Source: Candidatus Bathyarchaeia archaeon (GTDB taxonomy: Archaea > Thermoproteota > Bathyarchaeia > 40CM-2-53-6). Taken from it: 64,000 bases of DNA. Under the pieces are notes generated by a model that saw nothing but the letters and a program-made list of their open reading frames with translations, was not told the DNA's origin and searched no databases. Shown in pieces: positions 38,101-45,099 of the stretch. How positions within the stretch are numbered: the stretch's first letter is position 1; every line of letters begins with the position of its first letter. A program made the position numbers and the translations under genes. The stretch covers positions 154,709 to 218,708 of the forward strand of contig DASYWW010000046.1 of assembly GCA_035935655.1 (NCBI GenBank), written 5' to 3'.

Positions 38101-41100
38101 CTCGCTACCACCGTTTCGGTTGCATCTGCAACAATTGGCAGCGCCTTCCACGACTCTGCCACTCTGGCCGGAGCGTACAACGCGGGAGGGACCGTCTCCT
38201 ACAGCGTCTTCAGCAATAATGCGTGCTCGGGCAATAGCACTCCAGTTGGCAATCCAGTAAATGTAGCAGGCGGGGTTGTAGCTGATTCAGCACCTGTAAC
38301 ACCGTCTACAGCCGGACCCTACTCGTTCCAAGCATCGTACAGTGGTGATGCAAACAACAACGGCGCATCGGGCACCTGCGAACCCTTCGCAGTAAACAAG
38401 GCCAGTCCATCAATTACAACAACACTTTCAGCAAACTCGATCCCAGTCGGCGGCTCTGCCTTCGACTCCGCCAGCATTGCAGGTGGTTTCAACCTTGGAG
38501 GAACAGTAACCTACTCCTATTTCCAGAATTCAAACTGTGTCGCTCCCAGCACAATTGTAGGTTCACCCGTGACCATTACAAATGGCGTTGTGCCTAGCTC
38601 TCCCTCCCAGACCTTTAGTCCTGCGGGACAGTACAGTTGGAACGCGGTCTACAACGGTGACCCGAATAACAACGGGAACGCGAGCCCTTGCGAACCTCTT
38701 ACTGTCAACAAGGCTAACCCGACCATCACTACAGCTCTTTCTCAGAATCCGATAACGGTCGGTGGATTAGTTTTTGATTCTGCCACCATAGCCTCTGGCT
38801 TCCAGGCAGGAGGCTCCGTTACTTACAACTGGTTCACTGGTGTTGCCTGCAATGGGGCGCTGACAGTATTACCATCTGTGACAGTGGTAAGTGGCCAGGT
38901 GCCGAACTCGGTGTCCCAAGTTTTCAACTCCGCAGGACCCTACAGCTGGAGCGCTATCTATTCCGGCGATACTAGCAATAATGGCGCCACAAGTGCTTGT
39001 GAGCCTCTCACTGTCAACCCCACTTCGGGAGTCGTAATTTTCACTGTTCTTTCCTCATCGAGTATCACCGTCGGTGGATCGGTGACAGATTCTGCCACGC
39101 TGACAGGAGTCACGTCTGGAGCAGGAGGAACTGTCACTTACAACTGGTTCCAGACCGCATCATGCGCCGGACCGTCTGGAATTGTGTCAATTGTCACTGT
39201 CGTCAACGGTAACGTTCCGGGCTCGGCGTCCAAGGCCTTCAACACAGCTGGATCGTTCAGCTGGAACGCTCTTTACAGTGGCGACTCTAACAACTCCGTG
39301 GCCTCTAGCAACTGCGAACCCTTGACAGTGAGCAAGACAAGCCCATCGATTTTCACCTCGCTATCAACTAACCTGATTACTGTCGGTCAGTCTATCACTC
39401 AATCAGCGGGACTGACAGGTAGCTTCCAGGCAGGCGGCTCAGTAACCTACCTTGAATTCTCAACAGGTACCTGTTCAGGGACCGGTGTTATGGTGTCCTC
39501 GGTCACGGTTACCAACAACGTGATTCCAAGTTCGCCTCAAATTACTCCCGTTCCCTCAGGAACCTATGGCTTCGAAGCCTCGTATTCCGGCGATACCAAC
39601 AACAATCCGATAACCAGCTCTTGCTCACCTCTAACAGTCAACAAGGCCAGTCCAACGATTACGACTAGCCTATCGTCGAATGTCGTTGCCATCGGGTCCC
39701 CGGTTTATGATTCAGCTTCCATAACCGGCGGATTCCAGGTTAGTGGCACGGTCACCTACATTTTCTACACGGGCAATTCTTGCTCTGGCGTTCAAACCGC
39801 AACCTCAACAGTCACAGTAACCAGTAATGGTATTCCCTCATCGTCTCCTGCGACCCCGGACTCGCTAGGTTCCTGGTCATGGAAGGCGGCGTACTCTGGC
39901 GACGCTAACAACCTCGGTTCCAGTAATTGCGCGGGTTTGGTTGTCACCAAGACCACTCCCACGATCGCGTCCAATCTTGCATTCCCAACGATCAGCGCCG
40001 GTGATTCTATCCATGACTCTTCTACCATGTCCGGTGGTTTCCTGGCCGGAGGGACAGTCACATACAGTTTCTACACCGGCTCGACCTGCAGTGGATCGGG
40101 AACTGTCGTCGGATCTCCAGTCGCTGTCACAAACGGAATTGTTCCAGACTCTGCATCTCAGAGCTTCGCCACTGCTGGCACGTACGGCTGGAACGCGGTC
40201 TACAGCGGAGATTCAAACAACAATCAGGCCACCAGTCCCTGCGAGCTTCTAACAGTCGTCCAGGCAGTGTCGAGTCTAACCCTGCCACAAGTAGGAGCAA
40301 TTACCGTTGGAAACTCCTTGTCTTTGTCCGCTACACTTCTGGGGACCACCGGCAATGCCGGTGGAACTGTCACATACAATCTCTACACTACCGCGAACTG
40401 CCAGGGGACAGCTATTCCGGTCCAGACTGTACCCGTAACAAGTGGATCAGCTCAACCGTCTAGGGCTTACCAGTTCACCTCCGCGGGATCTTTCGGTTGG
40501 AACGCCGTGTACAGCGGCGACCCGAACAACGGTCATGCTACCAGCTCATGTGGGCCGCTTTTGGTCAACAAGGCGACTCCGACCGTTTCAACGACGCTTT
40601 CAGCCAACGTGATTACGAAGGGTGACGTGGTATCCGGCTCTGCAACATTAACTGGTGGATTCGCAGCAGGAGGAACACTAACCTACAACCAATTCTCCTC
40701 CTCAGATTGCACTGGAAATCCCACCATTGTGGCCACTGTCACTGTGAACAACAGTGTTGTACCTTCTTCGTCTTCGCAAACTTTCGCAACCGACGGAAAA
40801 TTCAGCTGGAATGTCACCTATAGTGGAGACAATAATAATACTCCAGCCAAGGGGTCATGTAGAGTGCTGACCGTGACTGCTCCACCACTTCTTTCGGTCC
40901 CCGGTCCCATGTCAGTCAATTCTGGCTCCCCTATTCGTTTCACAGTCAACGCGACTGACCCCTCCTGGAACAACATCACAATCACAGCATCGGGACTTCC
41001 TTCCGGATCCACCTTCCCAGGCGCTCAATCTCTCACTGGGAAAGCGTCAGCACTTTTCTCCTGGACGCCCTCCGATTCTCAAGCTTCAGCCGATTACAAA

Positions 41101-41283
41101 GTGACCTTCACAGTCGATGATGGGCACGGGGGCAAGACGAATTCCCCGGTCACGATTCACGTAAATGGGATTAACAGGTCGAGCTCTCTAAATAACGCTA
41201 TTCCGTACTTCGTTATCGCCCTTGTAGCGGGAACAGCCATAGTGCTCGCGGCCCCCCTTCTTCTCAGGCGATTTCGAAAATAA
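29125..41283 (+). CDS. Giant surface protein: metallophosphatase plus Ig-like repeat array, C-terminal anchor
   Basis: 4052 residues from TTG. Residues 1-32 are a signal peptide. Residues about 35-385 are a calcineurin-like phosphatase of the purple-acid-phosphatase type, with GDLSYDG, GNHDTG, VGMH and EGHDHSYQRS supplying the metal ligands. Three Ig-like (NEW3-type) domains follow to about residue 695. Thirty-one repeats of 102-110 residues come next. Then an Ig/cadherin-like domain (GLPSGSTFPGAQ, FSWTPSDSQASADYKVTFTV) precedes a membrane helix (YFVIALVAGTAIVLAAPLLL) and RRFRK. The array would form a long stalk holding the phosphatase away from the cell. N-terminal cysteines are numerous, suggesting disulfides. 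Adhesion or phosphate scavenging is possible; neither is shown. Confidence 0.85.
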   Translation: MVNRLPLGLVALICMIALSATGTTVPVSHAATATSFTFSVGGDHGASLTAGDTAASLSRLAASGSDFYLAIGDLSYDGAIDGTNWCSQFKGSYNNVEVLAGNHDTGEENSTAQATRSYERYVNGCPYTLTPSPLSCGPVLLNCYGKEYYFDYPAVNPIARFIMISPVVYNVTGVCTPLTTIRCNASWPGTTCTDTFGCWGYNFGDPHYSWVSSTIDSARASSTIKWILVGMHKVCISAGDQTCNIGPDLLNLMISKKVDLILEGHDHSYQRSKQLAFNTSTCTKITTSNSYATYNPNCIVNDGSAGVYTPGAGTVVVIQGTFGAPFNTVNDTSLGGCSPCAAEAPYFTKLMGTNTPGNGHGFMQYTVSASRIDAKSSFSGSFQDSFTIGQAFTMSSSPTSLVLQVGASSSSTITVTSQAGFTGIVSLGLTASGCACASPMITPGSVDLTAQNPTATASLQVTGLSPGGNVTLTVTGTSGTLSFSAQVAVSVQDFSISASKPALTLNFNASDTSTINLASLNNFAGTITLSPTSSPSGLTFSISPSSIPIASKSSGSATLSVTGSAPGNYTVAVGATSGPTSHATIVKVRVLGDFTMSTTKTALTLSPGTIDSSIIITLIGSGKYSGTVNLAASVTPSGPTATPGSSSLKLKATPTNDGTNSTVLTVNAGMISGTYSINITATSGLLFHSTIVTLTVTKANPTIGTTLSASSISAGGSVSDSAVLTGATTTAGGTVTYSVFSGAICSGTPVFAQAVPVTNGIVPSSRAVQFNVTGSYVWQATYTGDPNNNPPQPTTCGSEALTVKQTATTVGTNLSALSIVPGGVVSDSATLTGFFGGFSTGGTATYSVFAGTGCTGTLVFTQTVSVNSVSGAIPNSRNVQFNATGTFQWLVIYSGDSNNGLSTSLCGSESLSIGKATPSITTSLSPNSVVVGNSASDTATVTGGTAPTGTVTFNVYLGSACSGTAVATKTVPLASGSAGPVSVVFNSTGTFNWQAVYSGDASNGVATSVCGTETLTVALASPAIAETVSATTIIVGNSANANATLSGGFNPTGTVTLGIFSGTGCPGSPVKSKTFTLVSSSVGPFSVIFNSTGTFNWQAAYSGDANNNPNASSCQSLIVNKTTPAIATTLSQSSLTVGGSVSDSASISNGFQASGTVTYKFFAGSSCTGTGTQVGSPVTVTSGVVPNSNSQPFNAAGLYSWNAAYSGDANNSLATSPCEPLTISKTNPTIATVLSQNPITVGNSATDSATLTNFFQAGGTVTYSFFSGSACGGTATVVGSPVAVSNGIVPNSASQTFNAAGPYSWNAAYSGDTNNNVVTSVCEPLTVNPKGVTIATTLSSTTITVGSSVFDSATITGATTTAGGTVTYNLFTGGTCSGSASPVSTVTVTNGVVPNSSPQTFSSIGMYSWNAIYSGDPNNSGAPSPCEPLSVSKTSPTITTSLSSNSIIVGQPVTESATLTGGFQAGGSVSYLEFSSSTCSGSSTVASTVTVTSNVIPSSSPINPVPSGTYGFEASYSGDANNNPIVSSCSSLTVNKASPTITTSLSQTTIPVGSSVTDSVTMTGGYQPSGTVAYSYFTGSSCTGTATSVGSPVTVTNGVVPGSSSQGFNSAGSYGWNAAYSGDANNNPITSACEPLTVSKAGPTLTTALSANPITVGGSVSDFATMNGGFQAGGSATYFLFSTADCTGSKIQVSIVTVSNGVIPNSVSQTFNSAGLASWNLGYSGDSNNNPTTSPCELLTVSKASPTISTTLSLSVITVGGSVSDSATMTNGFQASGTVTYSFFSGSTCAGPATIVGSPVTVAGGIVPNSASQTFNAAGPYSWNGVYTGDANNNAATSTCEPLTVNPKGVAITTNLSSTTIVVGNSASDSAVLTGATTNAGGTVTYNLFLNGICSGTSSIISQVTVASSTVPNSRTVIFNSTTAFSWNAGYSGDANNAPATSLCEPLTIQKASPTLSTTVSAPSGTVGSAFHDSSTMTGSYNAGGTVSYSIFSNNACSGNATPVGNPVIVAGGTAPDSVSVTPSPAGPYSFQASYSGDANNNAVSSGCEPFSVTKASPTISTALATNPIAVGGSTSDSATVTGGFSPSGTVTYSYFQGSVCAGPGTTVGLPVTMTSGLVPSSPSQTFSSAGPYSWNAVYNGDSNNNAVASACELLTVNKASPVISTTLSTNPITVGGSVSDSATMTGGFQAGGTVTYNWFTGNTCSGAANVVSTVALVGGGIPSSAARAFNSAGPYSWNAVYGGDANNNLATSPCEPLTVNPTTGITVSTTLSSSSITVGGSVSDSATLTGVTSGAGGTVTYNSFQTATCTGTPGAVSTTTVTNGVVPGSASKTYSSAGSFSWNAIYSGDANNGGATSLCEPLNVNQAVPSITTTVSIANVPVGTPVHDSATLSNGFNAGGSVTYTLFSDTGCTASGVVISTVTVTNGVVPDSSATSPTPAGAYGFQASYAGDANNKPAISVCEPFNVLKASPGITTTLSLTTIPVGSSVSDSATMTGGYQPSGTVTYVFFIGSSCTGSPTTVGSPVAVTNGIVPGSAPQTFNNAGGYGWSVVYSGDANNNPVTGSCEPLTVNKANPAISTALSANPITVGGSVYDSATMTGAFQAGGSATYFWFTTGDCTGSSATVSTVTVNNGAIPSSSPQLFSSAGSFSWNARYFGDSNNNPATSPCEPLTVNKASPTISTSLSANPVTVGSSVSDFATMTGGFQPGGSATYFLFSTADCTGLKSQVSVVTVNNGVIPSSIPQTFNTAGLYSLNAGYSGDANNNASTSPCELLTVNKASPAISTNLSQTTIVVGNPVSDSATITNSFLASGTVTFSFYTGPTCAGTATVVGTPVTVTNGIVPSSSSQTFSAAGAFSWNAAYSGDANNNPVTSPCEPLTVNPKGVAIGTSLSSTAIIVGGSAFDSAVLTGATSNAGGTVTYNLFSSGICSASPASISKVTVTSSTIPNSRSVIFNNTSPVSWNAVYSGDPNNAPATSLCEPLTVNKANPTLATTVSVASATIGSAFHDSATLAGAYNAGGTVSYSVFSNNACSGNSTPVGNPVNVAGGVVADSAPVTPSTAGPYSFQASYSGDANNNGASGTCEPFAVNKASPSITTTLSANSIPVGGSAFDSASIAGGFNLGGTVTYSYFQNSNCVAPSTIVGSPVTITNGVVPSSPSQTFSPAGQYSWNAVYNGDPNNNGNASPCEPLTVNKANPTITTALSQNPITVGGLVFDSATIASGFQAGGSVTYNWFTGVACNGALTVLPSVTVVSGQVPNSVSQVFNSAGPYSWSAIYSGDTSNNGATSACEPLTVNPTSGVVIFTVLSSSSITVGGSVTDSATLTGVTSGAGGTVTYNWFQTASCAGPSGIVSIVTVVNGNVPGSASKAFNTAGSFSWNALYSGDSNNSVASSNCEPLTVSKTSPSIFTSLSTNLITVGQSITQSAGLTGSFQAGGSVTYLEFSTGTCSGTGVMVSSVTVTNNVIPSSPQITPVPSGTYGFEASYSGDTNNNPITSSCSPLTVNKASPTITTSLSSNVVAIGSPVYDSASITGGFQVSGTVTYIFYTGNSCSGVQTATSTVTVTSNGIPSSSPATPDSLGSWSWKAAYSGDANNLGSSNCAGLVVTKTTPTIASNLAFPTISAGDSIHDSSTMSGGFLAGGTVTYSFYTGSTCSGSGTVVGSPVAVTNGIVPDSASQSFATAGTYGWNAVYSGDSNNNQATSPCELLTVVQAVSSLTLPQVGAITVGNSLSLSATLLGTTGNAGGTVTYNLYTTANCQGTAIPVQTVPVTSGSAQPSRAYQFTSAGSFGWNAVYSGDPNNGHATSSCGPLLVNKATPTVSTTLSANVITKGDVVSGSATLTGGFAAGGTLTYNQFSSSDCTGNPTIVATVTVNNSVVPSSSSQTFATDGKFSWNVTYSGDNNNTPAKGSCRVLTVTAPPLLSVPGPMSVNSGSPIRFTVNATDPSWNNITITASGLPSGSTFPGAQSLTGKASALFSWTPSDSQASADYKVTFTVDDGHGGKTNSPVTIHVNGINRSSSLNNAIPYFVIALVAGTAIVLAAPLLLRRFRK
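31210..40880 (+). repeat. Array of 31 tandem Ig-like repeats (about 310 bp each) inside the giant gene
   Basis: Each unit starts (N/S)KASPTI-TTLS, continues ITVGGSVSDSATMTGGFQAG, GTVTYSFFSGS-C-G, VTVTNGIVPNS, and ends YSWNAAYSGDANNN-ATSPCE followed by PLTV. Two cysteines occupy fixed places in nearly every unit. Domains 10-16 match domains 20-26 in order, ten domains apart (about 3.11 kb), showing duplication of a large block. NPKG-type units recur as numbers 7, 12 and 22, and NPT(T/S)G units as 16 and 26. Confidence 0.85.
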
Positions 41284-41368
41284 TCTAGGCAAGCTTTGTC
41301 TCGTTCTTGTAGCGATGCTTTGACAGCAAGAAACGGAGTCAAACTACTTATTTTCTCACGCTAATCAC

Positions 41369-42502
41369 ATGCTCATGCTAACGCTCGATCAGTGTCGTCC
41401 AGAATTGCAGAGCGGCAATGGAAGCCTAGAAAACGCTCTGAGTAATGATGCGAAATGGGCTGCAGTGTTATCCAGAAACGCCAGCTACGATGGAGCATTT
41501 GTATTCGGAGTCCGCACGACCGGAATCTACTGTAGACCATCATGCCCAGCCAAACGGCCGAAAAGAGAGAATGCAGTATTCTTCGCGGGTCCTGTTGAGG
41601 CGGAACGGTCTGGTTTTCGAGCCTGTCGTCGCTGCAATCCTAAAGACGCGGCGCGTTTGTCCGGAGACAGATGGGTCTACGAGGTCTGCGCTTTTATCGA
41701 CGCGAACCTTGGCAAGAGACTAACCCTCTCAACCCTTGCCGCCCAGGCAAAGCTGAGCCCATTCTACTTCCAACGGACCTTCAAGAAAGTCTTGGGAGTT
41801 TCGCCTCGTCAGTATGTTGAGGCGCGTCGTCTCGCTAAGATGAAGCGTTTTCTGAGAGATGGAGATACGGTAAACAACTCGCTCTACAACGCAGGCTTCT
41901 CTTCCCGAAGCCGAGTCTACGAAAAAATTGCGAGTGGTCTCGGCGTGAACCCTGGAGCCATTCGCCAAGGAGGGAGAGGGTTGCGGATCCAGTACACCAT
42001 CGTTGCCTCACCCATAGGACGGTTGTTGATTGGAGCAACCGAGCGGGGAGTATGTGCCGTTTGCATGGGAGACTCAGACAGAACAGTCGAGATGGTACTC
42101 GCTGAAGACTATCCCGCAGCAAGTCTTCATCGCAACGATAAGGGAATGAAGGAATGGGCCGGCGCATTCTTGAGGTATCTCGCCGGCCGATCTTCTTCTC
42201 TAAGACTTCCTCTAGACGTGACAGGCACAGCGTTTCAATGGAAGGTCTGGAAGAAAATCCAGTCCATCCCATATGGTAAGACCGCCACTTACAGCGGGAT
42301 TGCAGATGCGTTAGGAGCTCCTCAGGCTTCTCGTGCCGTAGCTCGAGCATGTGCCACAAACCCTGTCGCGCTAGTGATTCCCTGTCATCGCGTGATCGGC
42401 AAAGATGGAGGATTGCATGGCTATCGCTGGGGCAACGAGAGAAAGCTCGCCCTTCTCGATCTAGAAGGGAAAGCGTCGGAAAGCAAGCAAACCGATTCTT
42501 GA
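41369..42502 (+). CDS. ada: Ada: methylphosphotriester/O6-methylguanine-DNA methyltransferase with AraC domain
   Basis: 377 residues with the full bacterial Ada layout. The N-terminal zinc domain has GVRTTGIYCRPSCPAKRP and FRACRRCNP (Cys55, 59, 86, 89), where one Cys accepts methyl from phosphotriesters. An AraC-type helix-turn-helix follows (TLSTLAAQAKLSPFYFQRTF, GVSPRQYVEARRL). The C-terminal methyltransferase carries the acceptor PCHRVI at Cys339, plus IPYGKTATYSGIA and HGYRWG. It repairs alkylated DNA and, when methylated, activates alkylation-response genes. AraC domains are bacterial, so this gene was probably acquired by transfer. ATG at 41369 is used. Confidence 0.92.
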   Translation: MLMLTLDQCRPELQSGNGSLENALSNDAKWAAVLSRNASYDGAFVFGVRTTGIYCRPSCPAKRPKRENAVFFAGPVEAERSGFRACRRCNPKDAARLSGDRWVYEVCAFIDANLGKRLTLSTLAAQAKLSPFYFQRTFKKVLGVSPRQYVEARRLAKMKRFLRDGDTVNNSLYNAGFSSRSRVYEKIASGLGVNPGAIRQGGRGLRIQYTIVASPIGRLLIGATERGVCAVCMGDSDRTVEMVLAEDYPAASLHRNDKGMKEWAGAFLRYLAGRSSSLRLPLDVTGTAFQWKVWKKIQSIPYGKTATYSGIADALGAPQASRAVARACATNPVALVIPCHRVIGKDGGLHGYRWGNERKLALLDLEGKASESKQTDS

Positions 42503-42582
42503 GCGGAATCCTAAAAGGCTCAGAACCTCATCAGCAACCTAACGGGGAAAGGCGGTTCGGCCTGGCCAATTCAGACGTCAAT

Positions 42583-43431
42583 ATGGCGGGTAAGATTTGC
42601 CTCGTTACAGGCGGGAATTCTGGGATAGGCAGGGCCACGGCTCTGGGATTGGCTAGGATGGGAGCGACCGTCGTAATTGTTTCTCGGAATAAGGAAAAGG
42701 GTGAGACCGCAGTGGCTGATATCATTGCGAAAAGTGGAAACCGGAACGTCGAAATGATACAGGCTGACATGTCATCCCAGGACTCAATCCACAATTTAGC
42801 TGACGAATTCAAGGCCCGACACGAGAAGCTCGACCTCCTGATCAACAATGCTGGAGTCTACTTGACCAAACGCACCACGACGATTGATGGTCTCGAATCG
42901 ACTTTCGCGGTTAACTATCTCGGACCCTTTCTATTGACTGATCTTCTACTTGGCGTCCTGAAGGCGAGTGCTCCTTCCCGTATTGTTAATGTGACATCCG
43001 ATGCTCACAATGGCGCGAATATCCACTTCGACGATCTCCAAGGTGAAAAGAGATTCTCAGGATGGCAAACGTACGGTCAGTTAAAATTGGCTATGATTCT
43101 CTTCACGCATGAGTTGGCAAAGAAACTTGAAGGCACCGGTGTTACGGTGAACAGCGCGCATCCCGGCGTTGTTCGTACCAACTTTGCAAAGAACAATGGC
43201 GGGCTTGTCATGTTAGGTTTCAGATTTCTCGGGATTTTTTTCATAAGCCCCGAAACATCTGCCAAGAGAATCCTCTACGTCGCAACGTCTCCAGCCTTGG
43301 ATGGCGTGACGGGCAAATACTTCACCAAGATGCATGAGGCAAAATCTTCTCAAGAATCCTACGATGATGACTCGGCCAAACGATTGTGGCTAGTGAGCGA
43401 GCAGCTTGCTAAGTTGTCTCCCCGAGCCTAA
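42583..43431 (+). CDS. Short-chain dehydrogenase/reductase (retinol-dehydrogenase-like)
   Basis: About 282 residues. The cofactor site is VTGGNSGIGRATALGLARMG, with SRN favouring NADP(H), NNAGVY in strand 4, and the catalytic Ser in NVTSDAH and YGQLK (Tyr and Lys). The C-terminal HPGVVRTNFAK is typical of the retinol-dehydrogenase/WWOX-like subgroup. It reduces or oxidises a hydrophobic alcohol or ketone; substrate unknown. The ATG at 42583 is chosen because the frame upstream overlaps ada and is not protein-like. It lies 80 bases after ada on the same strand. Confidence 0.87.
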   Translation: MAGKICLVTGGNSGIGRATALGLARMGATVVIVSRNKEKGETAVADIIAKSGNRNVEMIQADMSSQDSIHNLADEFKARHEKLDLLINNAGVYLTKRTTTIDGLESTFAVNYLGPFLLTDLLLGVLKASAPSRIVNVTSDAHNGANIHFDDLQGEKRFSGWQTYGQLKLAMILFTHELAKKLEGTGVTVNSAHPGVVRTNFAKNNGGLVMLGFRFLGIFFISPETSAKRILYVATSPALDGVTGKYFTKMHEAKSSQESYDDDSAKRLWLVSEQLAKLSPRA

Positions 43432-43497
43432 TTCCGTGCGGCCTATGCTGGCTCTCTTCCAAGAGCGGGGTGGCTTCAGGAGCCTGTAATAGATGGT

Positions 43498-44331
43498 TCA
43501 GGGATTGACTGGTTCTGTTCTATTTGGCCCGATCTTCTTCGAGACAATGAAGAGTCGGACGGATAAGCCGACGCTCTTTGAGAGGATACGGTCTGTTGTC
43601 TTGACAAATCCTCTTGCGATTCGATTCCTTATGTCATCGTAACTAGGTTCCCTTCCGCCGAAGACCTTGATTGTCTTGAAACCGTATTTCTCGAGAAGCT
43701 CCTTGAGTGCCCTTAATGTTACCGTGTGGACGTATTTCGTTGGCGTCTGTCTCGGGTAGAAATTTGGCATTCCGACCGTGTATTTCATAGACACCCCAAT
43801 GTTCGGGGGCTGGTAACCCAGCCCGAGACTCACTCTGTTAACCCACCATCCTAGATTTGGCACAGAGAGGGCGAAGATTCCGCCAAGCCGCAGGACCCTG
43901 TTGGTTTCGCTAAGCAGACTATCGTAAGACTTGAAGTAGTTCAGGAGTCCAAAGCTGGTAGCTAGGTCTGCTGTCTGAGCCGGAAACGGTAGCGGATCCT
44001 TCTCTAGGTCCAATTGGTATGCTATGATTCCTCTGCTTCTGGCAACTTCTAGCCGTTTCTCATCCTCATCTACACCCAGCGCTTCCTGGAATCCGAGTGT
44101 TTCCTTCAGTGACTTGGCGATGAAGCCGTATCCGACTCCGAGATCGATTAATCGCTCTCGTCCTGCGAGTTGTTTGTCTATGACTGATATTAGCCTCAGG
44201 GCGAGATTCCTATCATGTTTGAAAATGAAGAGAGAAGCGCTAGATTCGATATCTTGCTCGGATGCGCCCTCGGGAAATATGGGAGGGCGATCCAACGTCA
44301 CGGGATTTTCGCTGGCAAGGAATAATTTCAT
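43498..44331 (-). CDS. Class I SAM-dependent methyltransferase
   Basis: 277 residues. The SAM site is LIDLGVGYGFIAKSLKETLG, with GVDEDEKRLEVARSRG, LPFPAQTADLATSFGLLNYF and LSETNRVLRLGGIFALSVPN. The C-terminal part (TLRALKELLEKYGFKTIKVFG) is typical of Methyltransf_11 enzymes acting on lipids or sugars. The substrate is unknown. Starts with ATG and stands alone. Confidence 0.78.
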   Translation of the reverse strand: MKLFLASENPVTLDRPPIFPEGASEQDIESSASLFIFKHDRNLALRLISVIDKQLAGRERLIDLGVGYGFIAKSLKETLGFQEALGVDEDEKRLEVARSRGIIAYQLDLEKDPLPFPAQTADLATSFGLLNYFKSYDSLLSETNRVLRLGGIFALSVPNLGWWVNRVSLGLGYQPPNIGVSMKYTVGMPNFYPRQTPTKYVHTVTLRALKELLEKYGFKTIKVFGGREPSYDDIRNRIARGFVKTTDRILSKSVGLSVRLFIVSKKIGPNRTEPVNP

Positions 44332-44393
44332 GTTCTCAGGACACTCGTTTCCGGCCTAGATATTCGCGGCAGCCGGTGTCCATAACAACTTCG

Positions 44394-44654
44394 TTAGTAG
44401 AGCAAGGCCCGAGAAGCGACCCCGTCTTTGATATCGGATATCAACGTTGCTGGGTACTCAGCCTTGATACTGAGCTCTCTGCCAGACCATGTTGCGCGGA
44501 GGCCTGTCTTTCTGAGCTGTCTCTCGTCTTCCTGTCTCATGAATTCGAGCCCAACGAACTCTACGTCTGTCAGTTCGAAGGGTCCGACTGAGGGCACTCG
44601 CATTTCCCTCTGTAGTGTTTGAGGGGTTTGTGCGCGGAGGATATTAGGTATCAT
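44394..44654 (-). CDS. Hypothetical protein, 86 residues
   Basis: ATG-started. The translation is protein-like, with a two-strand start (GPFELTDVEFVGLEF), a charged helix (MRQEDERQLRKTG) and LRATWSGRELSIKAEYPA. No motif or family is recognised. An opposite-strand ORF over the same bases is Ser/Cys-rich and less convincing. It sits downstream of the three-helix membrane protein on the same strand. Confidence 0.4.
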   Translation of the reverse strand: MIPNILRAQTPQTLQREMRVPSVGPFELTDVEFVGLEFMRQEDERQLRKTGLRATWSGRELSIKAEYPATLISDIKDGVASRALLY

Positions 44655-44725
44655 GGTACAATTGTCAAAGCCTCGCGGTTTCTGGTTGCGCTCTCGGATT
44701 TTTTGAAAAACAGGTTCGAATTGGT

Positions 44726-45049
44726 TCAGGCGCTTTCTTTTCCAGGGTCTTTTCTTGGTCTAACTACGATCGCGACGAAGAAGAGGGCCAGCGCTGCGAA
44801 ATCAATGAGTGGCCGCATAAAGTCAAGCAGCGTGGATGTTGGCAAGAGGATCTCTAGGACAGTTTTTGCGAAAAATAGTAGAAAGGCTGTTGCTACAATT
44901 AGTAGCGCGGGCTGCTTTCTCTTAGACCAAGCGTAGAGCGAGATTGTGAAAAGCACCCATGCGAAAACGCCTCTCCCCAATTCGAGTACTTCGGTCGGGT
45001 CAGTGGATGACCCGGTTGAAGAAAGTATTGGCGGTTGGAAGACTATCAT
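44726..45049 (-). CDS. Three-helix membrane protein
   Basis: 107 residues with three hydrophobic segments (GVFAWVLFTISLYAW, ALLIVATAFLLFFAKTVLEI, LIDFAALALFFVAIVV), basic residues between the first two, and a basic tail (VRPRKDPGK). It follows the double winged-helix gene on the same strand after 50 bases. Archaeal genomes often pair such a regulator with a three-helix protein, which may act as membrane sensor. Function unknown. Confidence 0.6.
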   Translation of the reverse strand: MIVFQPPILSSTGSSTDPTEVLELGRGVFAWVLFTISLYAWSKRKQPALLIVATAFLLFFAKTVLEILLPTSTLLDFMRPLIDFAALALFFVAIVVRPRKDPGKESA

Positions 45050-45099
45050 CAGCTACAGTCTGCTCGGGTCATGATTTCTCCGCTACCGTGCTCCGAGGG

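Noticed and set aside
31449-40061. Many minus-strand ORFs of 60-125 codons across the giant surface-protein gene
   Set aside because: They are antisense shadows of the repeats; they recur with the repeat period and have low-complexity translations.
31210-40880. Long tandem array considered as a possible CRISPR or satellite
   Set aside because: Units are about 310 bp, in frame and protein-coding with conserved Ig residues; there are no short identical repeats or spacers.
42349-42582. Long N-terminal extension of the SDR gene
   Set aside because: It reads ada in another frame and is Arg/Ser-rich; the SDR fold begins at ATG 42583.
44428-44622. Plus-strand ORF of 64 codons
   Set aside because: Ser/Cys-rich shadow of the more protein-like minus-strand ORF 44394-44654.
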